A stretch of 64,000 bases of DNA from Epiperipatus broadwayi (Eukaryota > Onychophora > Udeonychophora > Euonychophora > Peripatidae), in contig JAQFVV010000049.1 of the NCBI GenBank assembly GCA_028023455.1, positions 5,323,149 through 5,387,148 on the forward strand, in the 5' to 3' direction. Below the pieces are notes generated by a model that saw only the letters and a program-made list of their open reading frames with translations, made no database searches and was not told where the DNA came from. This document shows positions 33,316 to 45,722 of this stretch, one piece after another. The translations under genes were made by a program, and so were the position numbers. Position 1 is the stretch's first letter. Each line of letters opens with the position of its first letter.

Positions 33316-36300
33316 AAACTACTTATTTCCATTCCCTGTATCATCCTAGATTTTCATACATCATCTTGGTTTCCAAATCACCCCTGTACTCCCAAGTCAC
33401 TACTTAAATTATCTCTCTAGATTTTCACTATATCAAGCATCGATAAAATACGAACAACTTTTTAAAAAAAAAAACAACAAACAAGATTCGCTACTATAAA
33501 ATCATTTCTCTATTCCTTAAGAATAATTTATCTCGCTTTATAACACTGTATGTTCATTAACTACGTTTTTGTTAAAACAATATTCAAACATCCCAATAGG
33601 AAAAACTAATAGAAAATGTAATATATTCATCGATTATATTAAATTATTATTTATCAACAAATAAAATGACTATCGTATGCATATTTTCAAAAATCTAATC
33701 ACATCTCAAAATGTTTCAATGTGTTGTTTAAATGCGTTTTACAATAATAATAATAATAAAACTCTTGTACTACATTCATTCAATTTTCAGCTGATCTAAA
33801 TAAATAAAACATACATTATATCATCAATAATTATAAAATGTTACCAAAAAACAATTGTTATCTTCGGATTAGGCTTTGCAGTAGGCTTCTTTTCCTTCCT
33901 TCGAGCATCGCAAATATACAATTACACACATACAATTTTATTAAAAAACATTCAAAATCAAACATATTTCATATAATATTATATATACCAAAATTAATGT
34001 ATTTTGTTTCCCTATCGTTTTCTGAAACCTAATGCTTATAATAATAATAAAAAATAATTCAAACCATAATTAAATATTTTTCTGACGGTAAATCTTGTTT
34101 AGTCCCATAATATTACTCTTCTTCTTTTATCTGAATGTTCTCCATTATGACTCTCAAAGTTTTAAAATAACTTGGTTTATTTAATAAATTTGTTTAGACG
34201 ATCTTTAATTTTAGCTTTTAGCATCAGATTATTAAAATATATTTTAGTTAGATATCCCTCGAAGTTTTTTTTTTTTAATGTTCTGGCAAATATTCCCTCG
34301 GCGCGTCAATGCATCTTTCTCCTTTTTAATTAGACTACGAATATTTAATACTTTAGGTACCAATTGCGTTTTATGGATCCAATATTTTTTATATTCCTCT
34401 TCCGTATTTTTCTTTATACAAATATTTCTCTTTAGCAAGCTTTATTTCATTCATTCTTAATTTTATGTACATTATTTTTTGATCTTTAACTATTTTTTTT
34501 TTTTTTAGAGTATACTTCTTTTTCGGGTCATCTTAAAGAAAGCAATTCCAATAATTTTAATTTTAGAATTATATTTGTCCATTTATTCTTAGATGAATCA
34601 TAATGATTTTTATATTTTATTCTCTTTCTGAACTTTGCGCACAATGTCTTTTCATCTATATTACACGCGTAAAAGCAGTTTCCTTTGGATACACTATATA
34701 AGCGGTATCAATGAACAATATAAACAATTTTGAAATGTTATAAACTTTAAAACTGGTTTTAAAGAATCTATCCATATTTTTTATACTGAAAATTCCGACT
34801 GTACTTCTATAGAATTCACTGGCAGGTTCGATTAAGTTAGTGATACATAATTTATGAAAACTTTAAAAATATTTATTTTAAGACTCTCTCTATGATTTTA
34901 AAAATTGTCAGTTAATTTGTTCTAATGATATTATTAGAATTATATTGAAAAATTGAATAAATTGGAGAAAAGAAATTATTAGAGAGCTCAAAATTTTTAC
35001 CTCTTCACTCGAGTCTGTCAATTCTTGTTCTCCTCGATTATACAATTAATTGGCGCGATTTTGGGAGTCTGCCAAGCTCTATTACTATTGGTCAATCCTA
35101 CTTGGATTTATAAATAATTTTCTAAAGTTTTAAACTGATAATGTAACACTTAAACACTATCTAATTATCATTTAAAACTAATTATTATATTTAAATCAAT
35201 TTAAACACTTTTAAAATAATTTTCAAAACAATATTTAATAAAATTATTCACTACTTATTTTTATTATGATGTTTAATAAATTCTATCCATTTCTACTATA
35301 ATATTATTTAAATACTTTAAAATATTGGTATTAATTGAAACAAGTGCTTGTATAAAAATATTCCAGACAATTACATAATCGTTTCCGGTGTTTTGTCTAT
35401 TTTTGTCTGTCTTAATAAATTTACTGCACTTATATTATATAAAAATTTTATATAAAATTTTGAAGAAATAATTTAGAAAAAATATAGAAATAAATACAAT
35501 TCTCAACATCATAATATTTACTATTCAAATACATTACACTAATTTTTATTATTTAATATAGTTTATAAATTTAAATACTATATAATATTAATTTCTTCTA
35601 AGTTTTAAAGTTATTAAAATTGACTTATTAAATACATTTTTATTACTGATAGCTGTGTTATTTTAATATGGCCAGCTTTTACAACCATATGAGCAATTTT
35701 TTAATCTTTATTTAACTAATTTTTTAAATGATTTTACGTATCAGGTATTTGCTTTAGCTTTAACTTGAACTTTACAGACTCTATAAATTTAATATATTCA
35801 ATACATCAATAAATATATTCTCAAATTTAAAATTTTTTTTTTTTTAGTAATTGACCATTATAACTATTTCTTGACCTATAGAAAAGGGTACAATATATAT
35901 ATACAATGAGTCCAAAAACATGCTGTTTATGTTATTAGACTAATTTGTTTTACATAGTAATATTTTTAAAATGTAATGAATATCATAGTTATAACTTTAA
36001 TGTTCTTTCATAATAAAGTATTTTTGCATGAATATAGTTGTTCTTATTTATAAGTTTAAAAAAATATAATAAATATAGTAATTGAAATTTAATATATCTA
36101 AATTCATATTATTGTAAGTCTTCAAAATTAGTGAACATATTTTTAATATAAAAAAATAAATTAAAAAAGTTACATAAAAATCACAATAAAAATTAAACTA
36201 AAAATTGGACTGGTATGTTGTTAATGTTGTTTTTTAAAAAATCTAAGGAAATTATCTATATGATAAAATTCAAAACAAATAGTATATAGCTGGCAAAATT

Positions 36301-37329
36301 TATTTAGACTTATAAAAATAACTAAAAAAAAAATTGATAATTCATGTTAATAAAATACTACCTGAATAAAATGTTAAAGTAAATAAGTTATTTATGAATA
36401 GAGATTTTGAATGCATTTTCTTGCGGCATTTATCGAGAAAAAATAAAATAAGCTTGTTTAGAGCTATTTGCATACTAAATAAGTCACACAATGTGTGATT
36501 TTATTTTATTAATATTATAGAGAGAGTGAGTAAATTTAAAATTGATATTTACAAATATTTGTGGTGTTTAGTTTCACTATAAACTCAGTCTTGTTTATTA
36601 ATATTAAGCTAATATAGAAAAGGCTTTAGATCCATTATTAGTAGATTTATATTTCAGATTTAATATTATATTGAGCATTCTGAATAAAATTAAATAGAAA
36701 TAGGGTTTGCTATGATTTATGAGGTCTCAACTACTTTCCTGAGTTGATTATATCAGGTTATTGACAGAAACATATGTGCACCAACAGATTTTTTATTTTT
36801 TAAAATCAAATATTGCCTTTTAAAAGTTCATAAAATTTATATACAAAGTATGAGTAAAGTTAATGTTATTATATTTCAAATATATGCAAGAATATATACT
36901 ATAAATTTTGCTGTAAAATATATATATGATGTAGCAATAACATCAGATGCTTGAAAGAATTACACTTAAATGATTATCAGGTAATAAGCATTGTTATTAA
37001 TAATGATTAGTTTAATATTATTTGATAACTTTACTGACTTATTTGTAAATCTATCTAGGATTTGGGCAAGGGTATTAACATAATTTTTAAAAAAATATTA
37101 TTTTTTATATTTTTATTTCCACAAAATATTTTAATTATTTTTTCATTTTATATTAGTATTATTATTTTGCATTGTTTTAGTAGTAACTTATTATGAAAAT
37201 GCCATTTTTATATTTCAGATGTTATCTTTAAATTAATTTTTAAAACAATTTTTATTTGTGTTTTTTTAATATAGATAAAAACGTTTGATCCTATATATAT
37301 ATAAACAAAAAATATATAAAATATTCTTT
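33316..37329. other. No supported gene
   Basis: AT-rich DNA. On the minus strand, 34,700-34,240 gives short lysine-rich fragments in different frames (for example EEEYKKYWIHKTQLVPKVL), which could be decayed coding sequence of an unknown element. Nothing permits a family call. The rest shows only A/T runs and short AT tracts. Confidence 0.35.
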
Positions 37330-38420
37330 TGGAGCTCTTACTGAAAAGTCATCCTCCTCATAGCTTGCACAGAATGGCTCTGAAAAGTTGGTGTTGCAGC
37401 AATGAAAGGTGCCTTTCTTAATTATTTGGCTCTTTAAAGGCCTTATTTTGCTGCTAATGTACTTTTCCATTCACTAAATCTCAGTTTTAGTGCATTTTAA
37501 ACATAATTTCCTCTACCTTGTGCTTTTCAGCATTTAACCACCTCATTTTCCCTCCTGTTTGATGGGTGGTTCAACTTTTTCATGGACTGTAAAGGGTTTT
37601 ATTCCCTCTTAGACTCTGAAATATTTCTCCTACTCCAAGTTCCCTGTCACTCAGAACTTGTCTATTAAGTTTTTTGTGTATTGTTCCAGTTATTTAGGCC
37701 ATTTTTAATGATGTTATTTTTCAGACATCCCCTCCTCTGGGGTAGCTAACCACCTAAATTCCACTCAATTTTTTATTTCTCAACCAAACTTATTAATAAC
37801 AAGTTTCCCAGTGTTTTTTTTTTTTTGCTTTTACATCAATATATTTAATTTTTCCATTTCAAAATTATTTTCTTCATATTACTTTTCATCCTTTTAAACA
37901 GTTTAAAGATGGCCACTGCCCCTAGTGAAAAAAATGTGCAGATATCTAAACTACATGAACTAAAACCTTCAAAATTACCCAAATTTTATCCAAATTGAAT
38001 TTCAAACAAGACTTAACTAAAAACATCATCACCAAAGAACTTATTTTAAAGTCTCCATCTCCATGCCCTCTGGATTTTCCTCCCTTTCAGGCTGTAGTTT
38101 GCTCTATAAAAGGTAAAAAGCAAATCAAAAAGAACAATATGACCAATCATAATGCCATTCCAAGTACAATGGGAAAAACTAAAATTATTCATCTACAAAA
38201 GACAAAAATCAGCCTGTTGCATCTGAGCATAACTCAGAAATCTCCTCATCCATCCCTGAAACTTCTATAGACTTAACATATAGCTATTTCTCTAAAGTTA
38301 ATGTCACATATATATTCTCCTATCATTTCACTAGGACAAACAAGCTAATCAACATTGCTCCTTACCAAAGACTCTTCTTTGCCTGGACTACACACCCTTT
38401 CTATATCCCCTTCCCATTTC
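37330..38420 (+). other. Less AT-rich block, possibly decayed coding or UTR sequence of an unknown element
   Basis: Base composition changes sharply here: CT-rich plus strand, few long A/T runs. An ATG at about 37,910 begins MATAPSEKNVQISKLHELKP and is stopped after about 29 codons. A second frame, 37,995-38,270 (91 codons, rich in Lys, Ser and Pro), follows. This could be the start of an ORF1-like gene of a retroelement, but I see no zinc knuckle, RT or nuclease motif. It could equally be a host gene remnant. Confidence 0.3.
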
Positions 38421-41400
38421 AGATGTATTCCCTTTTTTTTCACTATATTGTACTTGAGTTTCATCTTGTAATTATTCATTTTTGATATGAATACTTCTTT
38501 GTCTCATATAATAATTAATTTTAACAACCATTTTCATTTAGTTCAAAATTTAGCATGATTATCAATATGCAGAAACTGTAGTAAATCATATATAACACAA
38601 TGAATATGTAATATATGTTTTATCAACATTTACTATTTTAATTATACCCTACCCAAAAAAATGTAAATAAATACAAAATTAAAAATTTAACTTATGATAT
38701 AGTAACAGTTATTTTTCCTCTTGTAACTATGAACACAATCATATTTAAAAAAAAACCAACAACTTGTAAACATAATAAATTTTACATTATGGCAGAAGTC
38801 ATTTCCCATCTTACAGACCATATATGATTATATTCATAGTAAAATTTCTTCATATTATACTGAGAGTATATATATTTTCTTGTCCACTTTATTGATTTTT
38901 TATTCAAATTTGATATACACTATGTTACCCTATAAAATATTATCTATGCATAATGCTAATAGCTTTACAAAATTTAAAAACATTATTAAAATTGATATGC
39001 ATTTAAAAATATTAAAACTACATAAAGCATATCCTATAGAAGATGATACTGCTATTATGTTATCATGAAAAATAAAGTTACTAAAGAAAAAGGATACTAC
39101 CTACTTGTACTTAATTGTAATGGAGGCTGCAATTTTGCTAATAATTTTATGTAATAAAATATGTGTCTCCTTAATATAGTATTAATAATTACATTAATAT
39201 TATTTGTACTTTTGTTTCTATTATAAACTTAAATTAGATATGTATACTATACATACAACAAATCACCTTTGTTATATAAATATGCTTGGTGAATAGTACT
39301 GTTACCTTGCAATTCAATAAACAATAACAATACTAATGAAACCTCAACTAAATGAGAGCTATTATATATGATATATGATCTTTATGAGGGGAGCTAGGAA
39401 AAAAATATAATAGATATTATGATTCCATTTTATAACATTTTTACATACATACACACATATATATTATAGATATTTTCAATATTATATATGGTATGTACAC
39501 GTATATGACAGCATTTTTTAAAAAAAATATGCATATAAAACATCAACTAAATAATTAAGAAAAAAAAAAGTAATTTTATAATTAATAAAATTAATTTCAC
39601 CCCCAATTTTTTTTTAATTAAAAAAAAATACTCTTATTAAATAACCTTTTTTTTAAAATAACTTTATACAGCATTTTTTTTTCAAAAAAAATATTTGAAC
39701 TATGAATTATAGATTAAAATTTTAAAAAATATTTTTTTTTTATTGATTTCATTTTTTTTAAATATTTTTTTTAATACTCAAGTTGGTAAAACCTATGGTT
39801 GTTGATACTTCATAGATAAAGGGATAATTATTTTTTATTACTTAGAAGTCAGATATTTTCTATTTTTATACATAAAATTAGTACTTGGTTATAAACAATC
39901 AAAATATCTATTTAAGCTTATTTATTATTAACTTTGTCATATCCTATAATACTGTCCCTATAATAGTATCTCTGTATGAGATTTTAAGTTAAAAAAAGTT
40001 TCCTTTTGTCTTTTTTTTAAATTTCCATGTAAGTTCGTTTTTGTTTTAAAATGTTTATTTAAAAATTAATAAAATACTTTTGGATTGTTTCTATTAAATA
40101 CAAATAAATTATTCAAGTAAACTACAAAAAATATCAAGAGAACCATAATTATAAATCAAATGTAAATTAAATTAGTTCAGTTATGTTATTTATTTGTATA
40201 TACCTTTATTTAGATTAGTATATATATATATTACAAATTGAGATTTTTTTTTATATGTATTCAATGCTAATAAATTGTGTATAAAATGATTCAAGATATG
40301 TTTTTAAAAATATATTTACATAATTCCTTAAGTTCTAAATAGTGTTTAAAGATGTGTGAACTATTCTCTATAAATTTATAAAGATGATCGCATGAAATTC
40401 ATTCAAAAAATGTCACAAAATGCTTATGTCAAGGCAGTGATTTTAAAAAACTTAATATCAAAGAAATAAATAATTTACTTACTTCTTAAGCTACCTTTAA
40501 TAACTGAGGTATAAGCTTACTAATAATAAACTTATAGTTTCACCTCAGTTATTAATTTTAGCTTTTCAGTAATTTACAAAGTAAGGGTGAAATAAAATTC
40601 TTTATTAAGCTACCTTTGTAAGGTTCAGACAATTTATTTGCTGATAAAATTAAGTCTATATATTGATGAACTAAACTTAAGAGAATGACTGGCTAGAAAC
40701 CAATAAAGTAGAAAGAAGTCCTTGATTACTTGATCCTTTTCCAAAATTCTACCAATGTATCTGCTGAGATGCCATCTATATTTGGCCAAAGTAATAGTTA
40801 TCTCAATAACGATTGCATAATAAATTAAAAATCTTAAAAAAATTAAAAAGACCATTCTACCTACAAAAATAATAAACCTGCCATTATTGAAGAAGGCCTT
40901 CAAAAAATTGTTTATGACTATGTGGATCAAACAAGCTTGACATTCCAAGAACTATTTGATAAACTTTTAATTAAAGAACAAGGACAATAGATTCTTTTAT
41001 GTAAGGTTTAAAAAAACATCTTAATAGAATTCTAACTGCATTTAATCCAGAGAAGATCAAAACAAGAGAATTGTTTACAGAGACTTTTAAAAAAATCAGA
41101 CTTTAAGCTGAACTTTTAATAAAAGCCAAATGATATTATATATATGTTATTTCTATGCTATGCTATTTATTATTATTATTTAGAACTCCCAAAGAAAATA
41201 TCATATCAGGTAAACTATTTTATTTTTAAATTTGAATTTTTATATATGCCTATATACATAACAATAAGTGTGTGGGGTATACATTATGTTTATGTATCTT
41301 AAAAATAAAGCTAAACCAATGGAAATATTAAAAAATTTGGTCATGATAATTTATGGTACATTTAGACAGTATTTCTGACATAATTTGACTTTAATTCCTT

Positions 41401-42040
41401 CTTATTGCACCATTAGAGTTTATGTTTGTGTTGTACTTGAAGACAGTACTTTATATTAGCCTTGTTGCCAAATATTTATTTGAGAATAAGCTCATTTTAT
41501 TATTCAATGTTGATATATTTATAATTCCAGAGAAATAAATAGATTACAAATTAACTTTATTTAGTTAAAAGATATGTATATTTAAGATATTCACATATAG
41601 CTAATATAAAAATAACTATGTTAGTTTAAATCATCTTTATATTGAAACTTCAATTATATTTCAGTATAAATAACTTGTCATGATTGGTGAAAATATGTTT
41701 TGGTCAAATCTTTAAGAAACAAGTATATAATAATAAATATGATGTAAAGTTTAATATATTTAATGGATAACTAATGATGTCCTTTTGTTTAGTCTTTATC
41801 TTTCTAGAACTTCATTAGGAATTTATAAAAAAGATTTCCTGTGATAAGTAAAAATAACAATAAAATACAAATTATAATGGGAGTTGGATTATTAAAATTA
41901 ATAAAATTATCCCTTGTTCATTTGTATATTTAATTCTATTGTAAATAAAGATGTAAATGATTTTTTAAATTTTAATCTTGTATTCTGTTTTATTTATTTT
42001 AATCACTTATTAATAAATTTTAGTCACATACCACACTTGT
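38421..42040. other. AT-rich stretch, no gene; one hairpin at 40,476-40,578
   Basis: No protein-like frame. The region 39,530-39,780 is nearly all A and T runs. A 100-bp imperfect hairpin lies at 40,476-40,578, with core arms AATAACTGAGGT (40,499) and ACCTCAGTTATT (40,542). Confidence 0.5.
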
Positions 42041-42093
42041 AAATTTGATATTATATTTGCCCTTGAGATTAAAGAACATTTTATCATCTAGAT

Positions 42094-43684
42094 CAGTGGT
42101 CTTCAACCATCGGTCCATGGATGGATGCTGGCCGCAGAAGTTTTCTGTCCGTCCACGCTAGACTGACAAGAAAGTTTGTAATAAGAAAATAATAAGATTT
42201 TAAACTTTTAATTAATATAAACAATTTTCATTTATTTTTTTATCACATTTTTACCCAATAAAAAAAAAAAACAGAACAAAAACAATATCTAATCAATCAT
42301 ATATAAATTAATTTGTTTTTGTTTTTTTATTCATCCCAGATATTTATGGGCGGGGGAGGAGTAGAAAAAACTTCTTTATTATACAAACTCCAATTGTCTT
42401 TTGATAGCCAATCATGGCTGCTTGCTTGTCAGTGTTGTTAAAACAATAAAATGTAACGTGTCTTTTTTTGATCTCTTAAATTTTTTCTACTCTCTCTTTT
42501 AATATTTCAGTTTTAGTGGGGTTTTTTTGGCTATACCGCAATTTTTTTTTTTTGGCTTTAACTTTTATTTTTGAAATCAATTTCTATTACCTTTTTTTTA
42601 AAAATAAAACCAAAAAATAAGTTCTGTCTCTAACTTTTACAAAGTATTTCTCAATACACCCCACCACCCCAAAATAAAGTAAGATCAAAACTTTTGTCTT
42701 TTTCAAGTTTCAGTTTTTTTTTTTTTTTTGTTTAAAAATACAGCCACTTTTTTTTTTAGCCTATAAGGTGATATATTTTTTACCTTTATTTGTATACTGC
42801 TGATATACTAAAACTTTTATTTTTAAAACCAATTTTTATTACCTTTTTTAAAAATAAAAACAAACCAAAAATAATTTTTCTCTCTATCTTTTGTCTCAGT
42901 GAAGGCTAAGTATTTCTCAACCCACTCCCCCGCCCCCTCAACAAATTAAAATAAGATCTTTTTTGGCTTTAACTTTTATTTTTGAAATAAATTTTTATCA
43001 CATTTTTTAAAAAGAAAAACAATCCAAAAATTTCTGTCTCTAACTTTTACAAAGTATTTCTCAAAACTTTTGACTTTTTCAAGTTTCGTTTTCTTTTTTC
43101 TTTTTGTTTAAAAATACGCCCACTTTTTTGGGGTCTATAAGGTGATTTTTTTTTGGACTTTATTTGTATACTGCTAAAATACTAAAACTTTTATTTTTAA
43201 AACCAGTTTCTGTTAACTTTTTTAAAAATAAAAACAAACAAAAAATAACTTTGGTCTCTATATTTTGTCTTAGTGATGACAAAGTATTTCTCAACCCCCC
43301 CTTCCAAAACAAAAATAAAATAAGAACAAAACTTTTAACTTTTTCAACACTCAGGTGAATAACATTTTATTCTTGCATGTTTTAACAATGAAATAATAAA
43401 TGTAGAAATGCAAGCTCATTAATGAGAACGATTGTTATTGTACTTGTTTTCTGTAGCAGTATGACTGCGCAACTCGAGAAAGAGTGTTCAGCAAGTGAAG
43501 GTAAGCAACATCATTACATTACACAATAACTAGTGTGCTGTTTTGGTCAGTTATAACAATTATGCTTATCTAAGGCTAAGCAGGTTACATCTTTAAGAAA
43601 ATTGATCTGTAAACTTCTGCCGGTCCACAAAATCTTATCCTTATTTTTGCCAGTCTACAGGTGTGAAAAGGTTGAAGACCACTG
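42094..43684. mobile_element. Non-autonomous hAT element (1591 bp) with perfect 8-bp TSD
   Basis: Terminal inverted repeats CAGTGGTCTTCAACC (left) and GGTTGAAGACCACTG (right) match perfectly over 15 bases. Flanking 8-bp duplications ATCTAGAT stand at 42,086-42,093 and 43,685-43,692. Both features are diagnostic of hAT. Subterminal sequence near both ends includes the GGTCCA or GGTCCAC motif. The interior is mainly a diverged tandem repeat with no transposase. A short exon-like piece (43,461-43,500, ATG followed by a GTAAGC donor) may be left from the parental transposase gene. Confidence 0.92.
42550..43345. repeat. Internal tandem repeat of the hAT element (about 370-410-bp composite unit)
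   Basis: The word ACTTTTATTTTTRAAAYCA recurs near 42,566, 42,813, 42,970 and 43,186. It is followed each time by a TTTTTAAAAATAAAA-type run and CAAAGTATTTCTCAA or AAGTATTTCTCAA, and every second time by TATAAGGTGAT...TTTGTATACTGCT (42,763 and 43,135). That gives two composite units, each of two related halves. Confidence 0.75.
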
Positions 43685-43760
43685 ATCTAGATATATTCTG
43701 AAAGTAATAAAATGCCCTTTAATTGCAAAGTATATTATTTAAAACCTTTTGTACTTATTA

Positions 43761-44544
43761 TAGACATATAAACAACTTTTTAAAAATAAAAAATCTCATT
43801 ACTTTGCATCTCTCACTGACCATTATAAAAACTGATAAAGATTTTTGCCTTTATATTTGTATTAGAGATAATAGCCAGCTCTTTACACAAACCATTACAA
43901 AATTTGGTACTTCAGTTCATAGGGCATAATAAAGACTTTTTTACCCCATTTCCAGATACATACTATTATAATACTTACATATCAAAGTTATTGTTTTAAA
44001 TTACATTATCATTAAATTATTTGTAGATTATACAAGATTACCAAATGTACTGAAATTTGCACATAAATTAAAATAATAGAAAAATGTCACTGTCTAATTT
44101 AGAACAATGTAAATGAACTAGACTTAAATATCAATAAAGATAAAAAATAGAATGATAATGTGACATAACTTTATGAGATGTCCAATTACTTCTATTCTTA
44201 TTATATATAGTTAAGTTATGAATATTTATTACTACATTTATTAAAACTGATATATCATTTTATATTTAGATGTTGTGGAAATTGGTCTGCTGTCTTGAAC
44301 CTCTAAATAATTAAATAGCAATTTTAGATTATTTGTTCTGTATGTAAATTAAAATAACATAAAATTCATTCTTCAAATTAGAATAACATCAATAAACTAA
44401 GTTACAAAAGTAAAGGATTGATTGGTATGAACTAATCTTAAATATCAACAAAGGTAAAAAAATATATTGGTATCATTTTATATTTTAATAGTTGATTGAC
44501 ATTTATATAATTCTAATTATTTCTGTTTAATTACACATGCACTT
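43761..44544. other. No gene seen
   Basis: AT-rich spacer between the repeat-Q/hAT block and the next palindromic repeats. No motif recognised. Confidence 0.5.
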
Positions 44545-45225
44545 AAACCAGTCTGGGGATAGGGATATTCAGAAAAGCTTGTTAAAAGCTACTCATTCGC
44601 ATTACATAATATTTGTAGTACAAGGTTATTAAATTGTATCATGTGATGTGTTACTTGATTTCCCTCCAATTACAGTTTTGCTCTTGAGACTTTGGTGAAA
44701 TTATATTGCTAAAGCTGTAAATAAACGATTTATTTTATATAGCACGATGTTTATAAACTGTAATATTAATAACAGCGTTAAGCTATTGCACATGTGCTTT
44801 GTAGATTTTTAACTATAAATGAATACTCCCACCTCAAACACAAAATAAATCTTGTACACAAGATAAATCTTGTGTTTGAGGTGTAAGCATTCATTTATTG
44901 TTAAAAATCTACAAAGTGCGTGTGCAATAGCTTAATGCTGTATTATTAATATTAAAGCTGTTAATATATAGTGTACCTGAACTTAATTCAGTTCAGTTTT
45001 GATATTTAAGGTAGATAGCTGTATTTGAAGACATATAAATGTCTGAAAATTTTAGATTTTCTACTTAATAGTTAACTATTAGAAAAATGCTGGTATTTTT
45101 AGATCTAATGTTTGAATATTCTAGCACTTCACTGACAATAGCCAACATCTAGACACTGGTCTGGAGATAAAGATATTCAGAAAAGCTTGTTAAGAGCTAT
45201 TCACACTCATTATGAAACATACATA
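44545..45225. repeat. Repeat family 'P', copy 3 (rearranged, with an internal palindrome)
   Basis: Two end blocks lie in direct orientation: CCAGTCTGGGGATAGGGATA near 44,549 and CTGGTCTGGAGATAAAGATA near 45,157, each followed by TTCAGAAAAGCTTGTTAA. Interior words match copies 1 and 2 (ATATTGCTAAAGCT, GTCTGAAAATTT, TACTTAATAGTTA, CTGGTATTTTTAGATCTAATG). A separate palindrome interrupts the match after ATATTGCTAAAGCTGT. Confidence 0.65.
44762..44953. repeat. 192-bp palindrome inside P copy 3
   Basis: Left arm: AATATTAATAACAGCGTTAA, then GCTATTGCAC, then TTTGTAGATTTTTAAC, then CACCTCAAACACAA. Right arm: TTGTGTTTGAGGTG, then GTTAAAAATCTACAAAG, then GTGCAATAGCTTAATGC, then TATTAATATT. Arms are about 90 bases with few mismatches. 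AAAGCTGT occurs at 44,711 and again at 44,954 right after the palindrome, suggesting an 8-bp target duplication, but 43 bases separate the first copy from the palindrome. Confidence 0.8.
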
Positions 45226-45312
45226 TATTCTAATTTTCTTATAGATAAATGAAGAATTTATACTATTATTTCCAGGAAATAATAGTTATATATATATGTA
45301 AATTCAACTTTT

Positions 45313-45520
45313 ATATATATTAAATACAGAAATATTCATATAATTAAACTTACTCTGTTAAAAGTACTGTTGACTATATTTCTTTTAACATTTGTCAAGT
45401 TACTAGTGATGAATAATCAATGTTCTATCTTTATATAGTTGACAAAGACTGAAAGGAATATAGTCCAAAGTACTTCTAACAAAAGTTGAATTATATAAAT
45501 ATTACTGTATTTAATATATA
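45313..45520. repeat. 208-bp inverted repeat (MITE-like)
   Basis: Left arm: TATATTAAATACAG, then AAGTACT, then GACTATATT, then TTTGTCAA. Right arm: TTGACAAA, then AATATAGTC, then AAGTACTT, then CTGTATTTAATATATA. The arms are imperfect. The centre contains ACTAGT. No coding sense. Confidence 0.65.
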
Positions 45521-45596
45521 TCAAGTTAAATTTTACATATATTTTGAAGGAATACAGGCATCAAAATTAATATTTTAATACATATACGTATATATA

Positions 45597-45722
45597 AGTG
45601 TAATAATGCTCAATGCTAAATGGGTATAACAAGTAATCATTAAAAGCCAGACAACACTTAGACAATCCCAATATCAATAACAATCTCACACTGTTTTCAA
45701 GACAACCTCCTTTTAACAATAT
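45597..45722 (+). repeat. Single-arm copy of palindrome family 'S'
   Basis: Collinear with about 28,182-28,325: a GCTAAATGGGTATAA- or GCTGAATGGGTTTATAA-like block, CAACACTTAGACAAT, CCAATATCAATA, AAGACAACC or AAGGCAACC, and TTTAACA. The second arm of the palindrome is absent here. Confidence 0.7.

Larger units (their letters stand above)
42041..43760 (+). repeat. Repeat family 'Q', copy 1, split by a hAT insertion
   Basis: 42,041-42,093 plus 43,693-43,760 together match the minus strand of about 46,080-46,185: TATTATATTTGCCCTTGAGA, TTAAAGAACAT, ATCATCTAGAT, then ATATTCTGAAA and AATAAAATGCC. The hAT element 42,094-43,684 sits exactly between the two halves. Confidence 0.8.

Noticed and set aside
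34244-34438. Lys-rich minus-strand frame with coding-like appearance
   Set aside because: Short, AT-driven composition, and neighbouring frames are equally lysine-rich; no family recognised. Mentioned in the regional note but not called as a gene.
43461-43500. Calling a functional host exon in the hAT element
   Set aside because: Thirteen codons and a donor-like GTAAGC are too little to support a gene; kept only as a finding to check.
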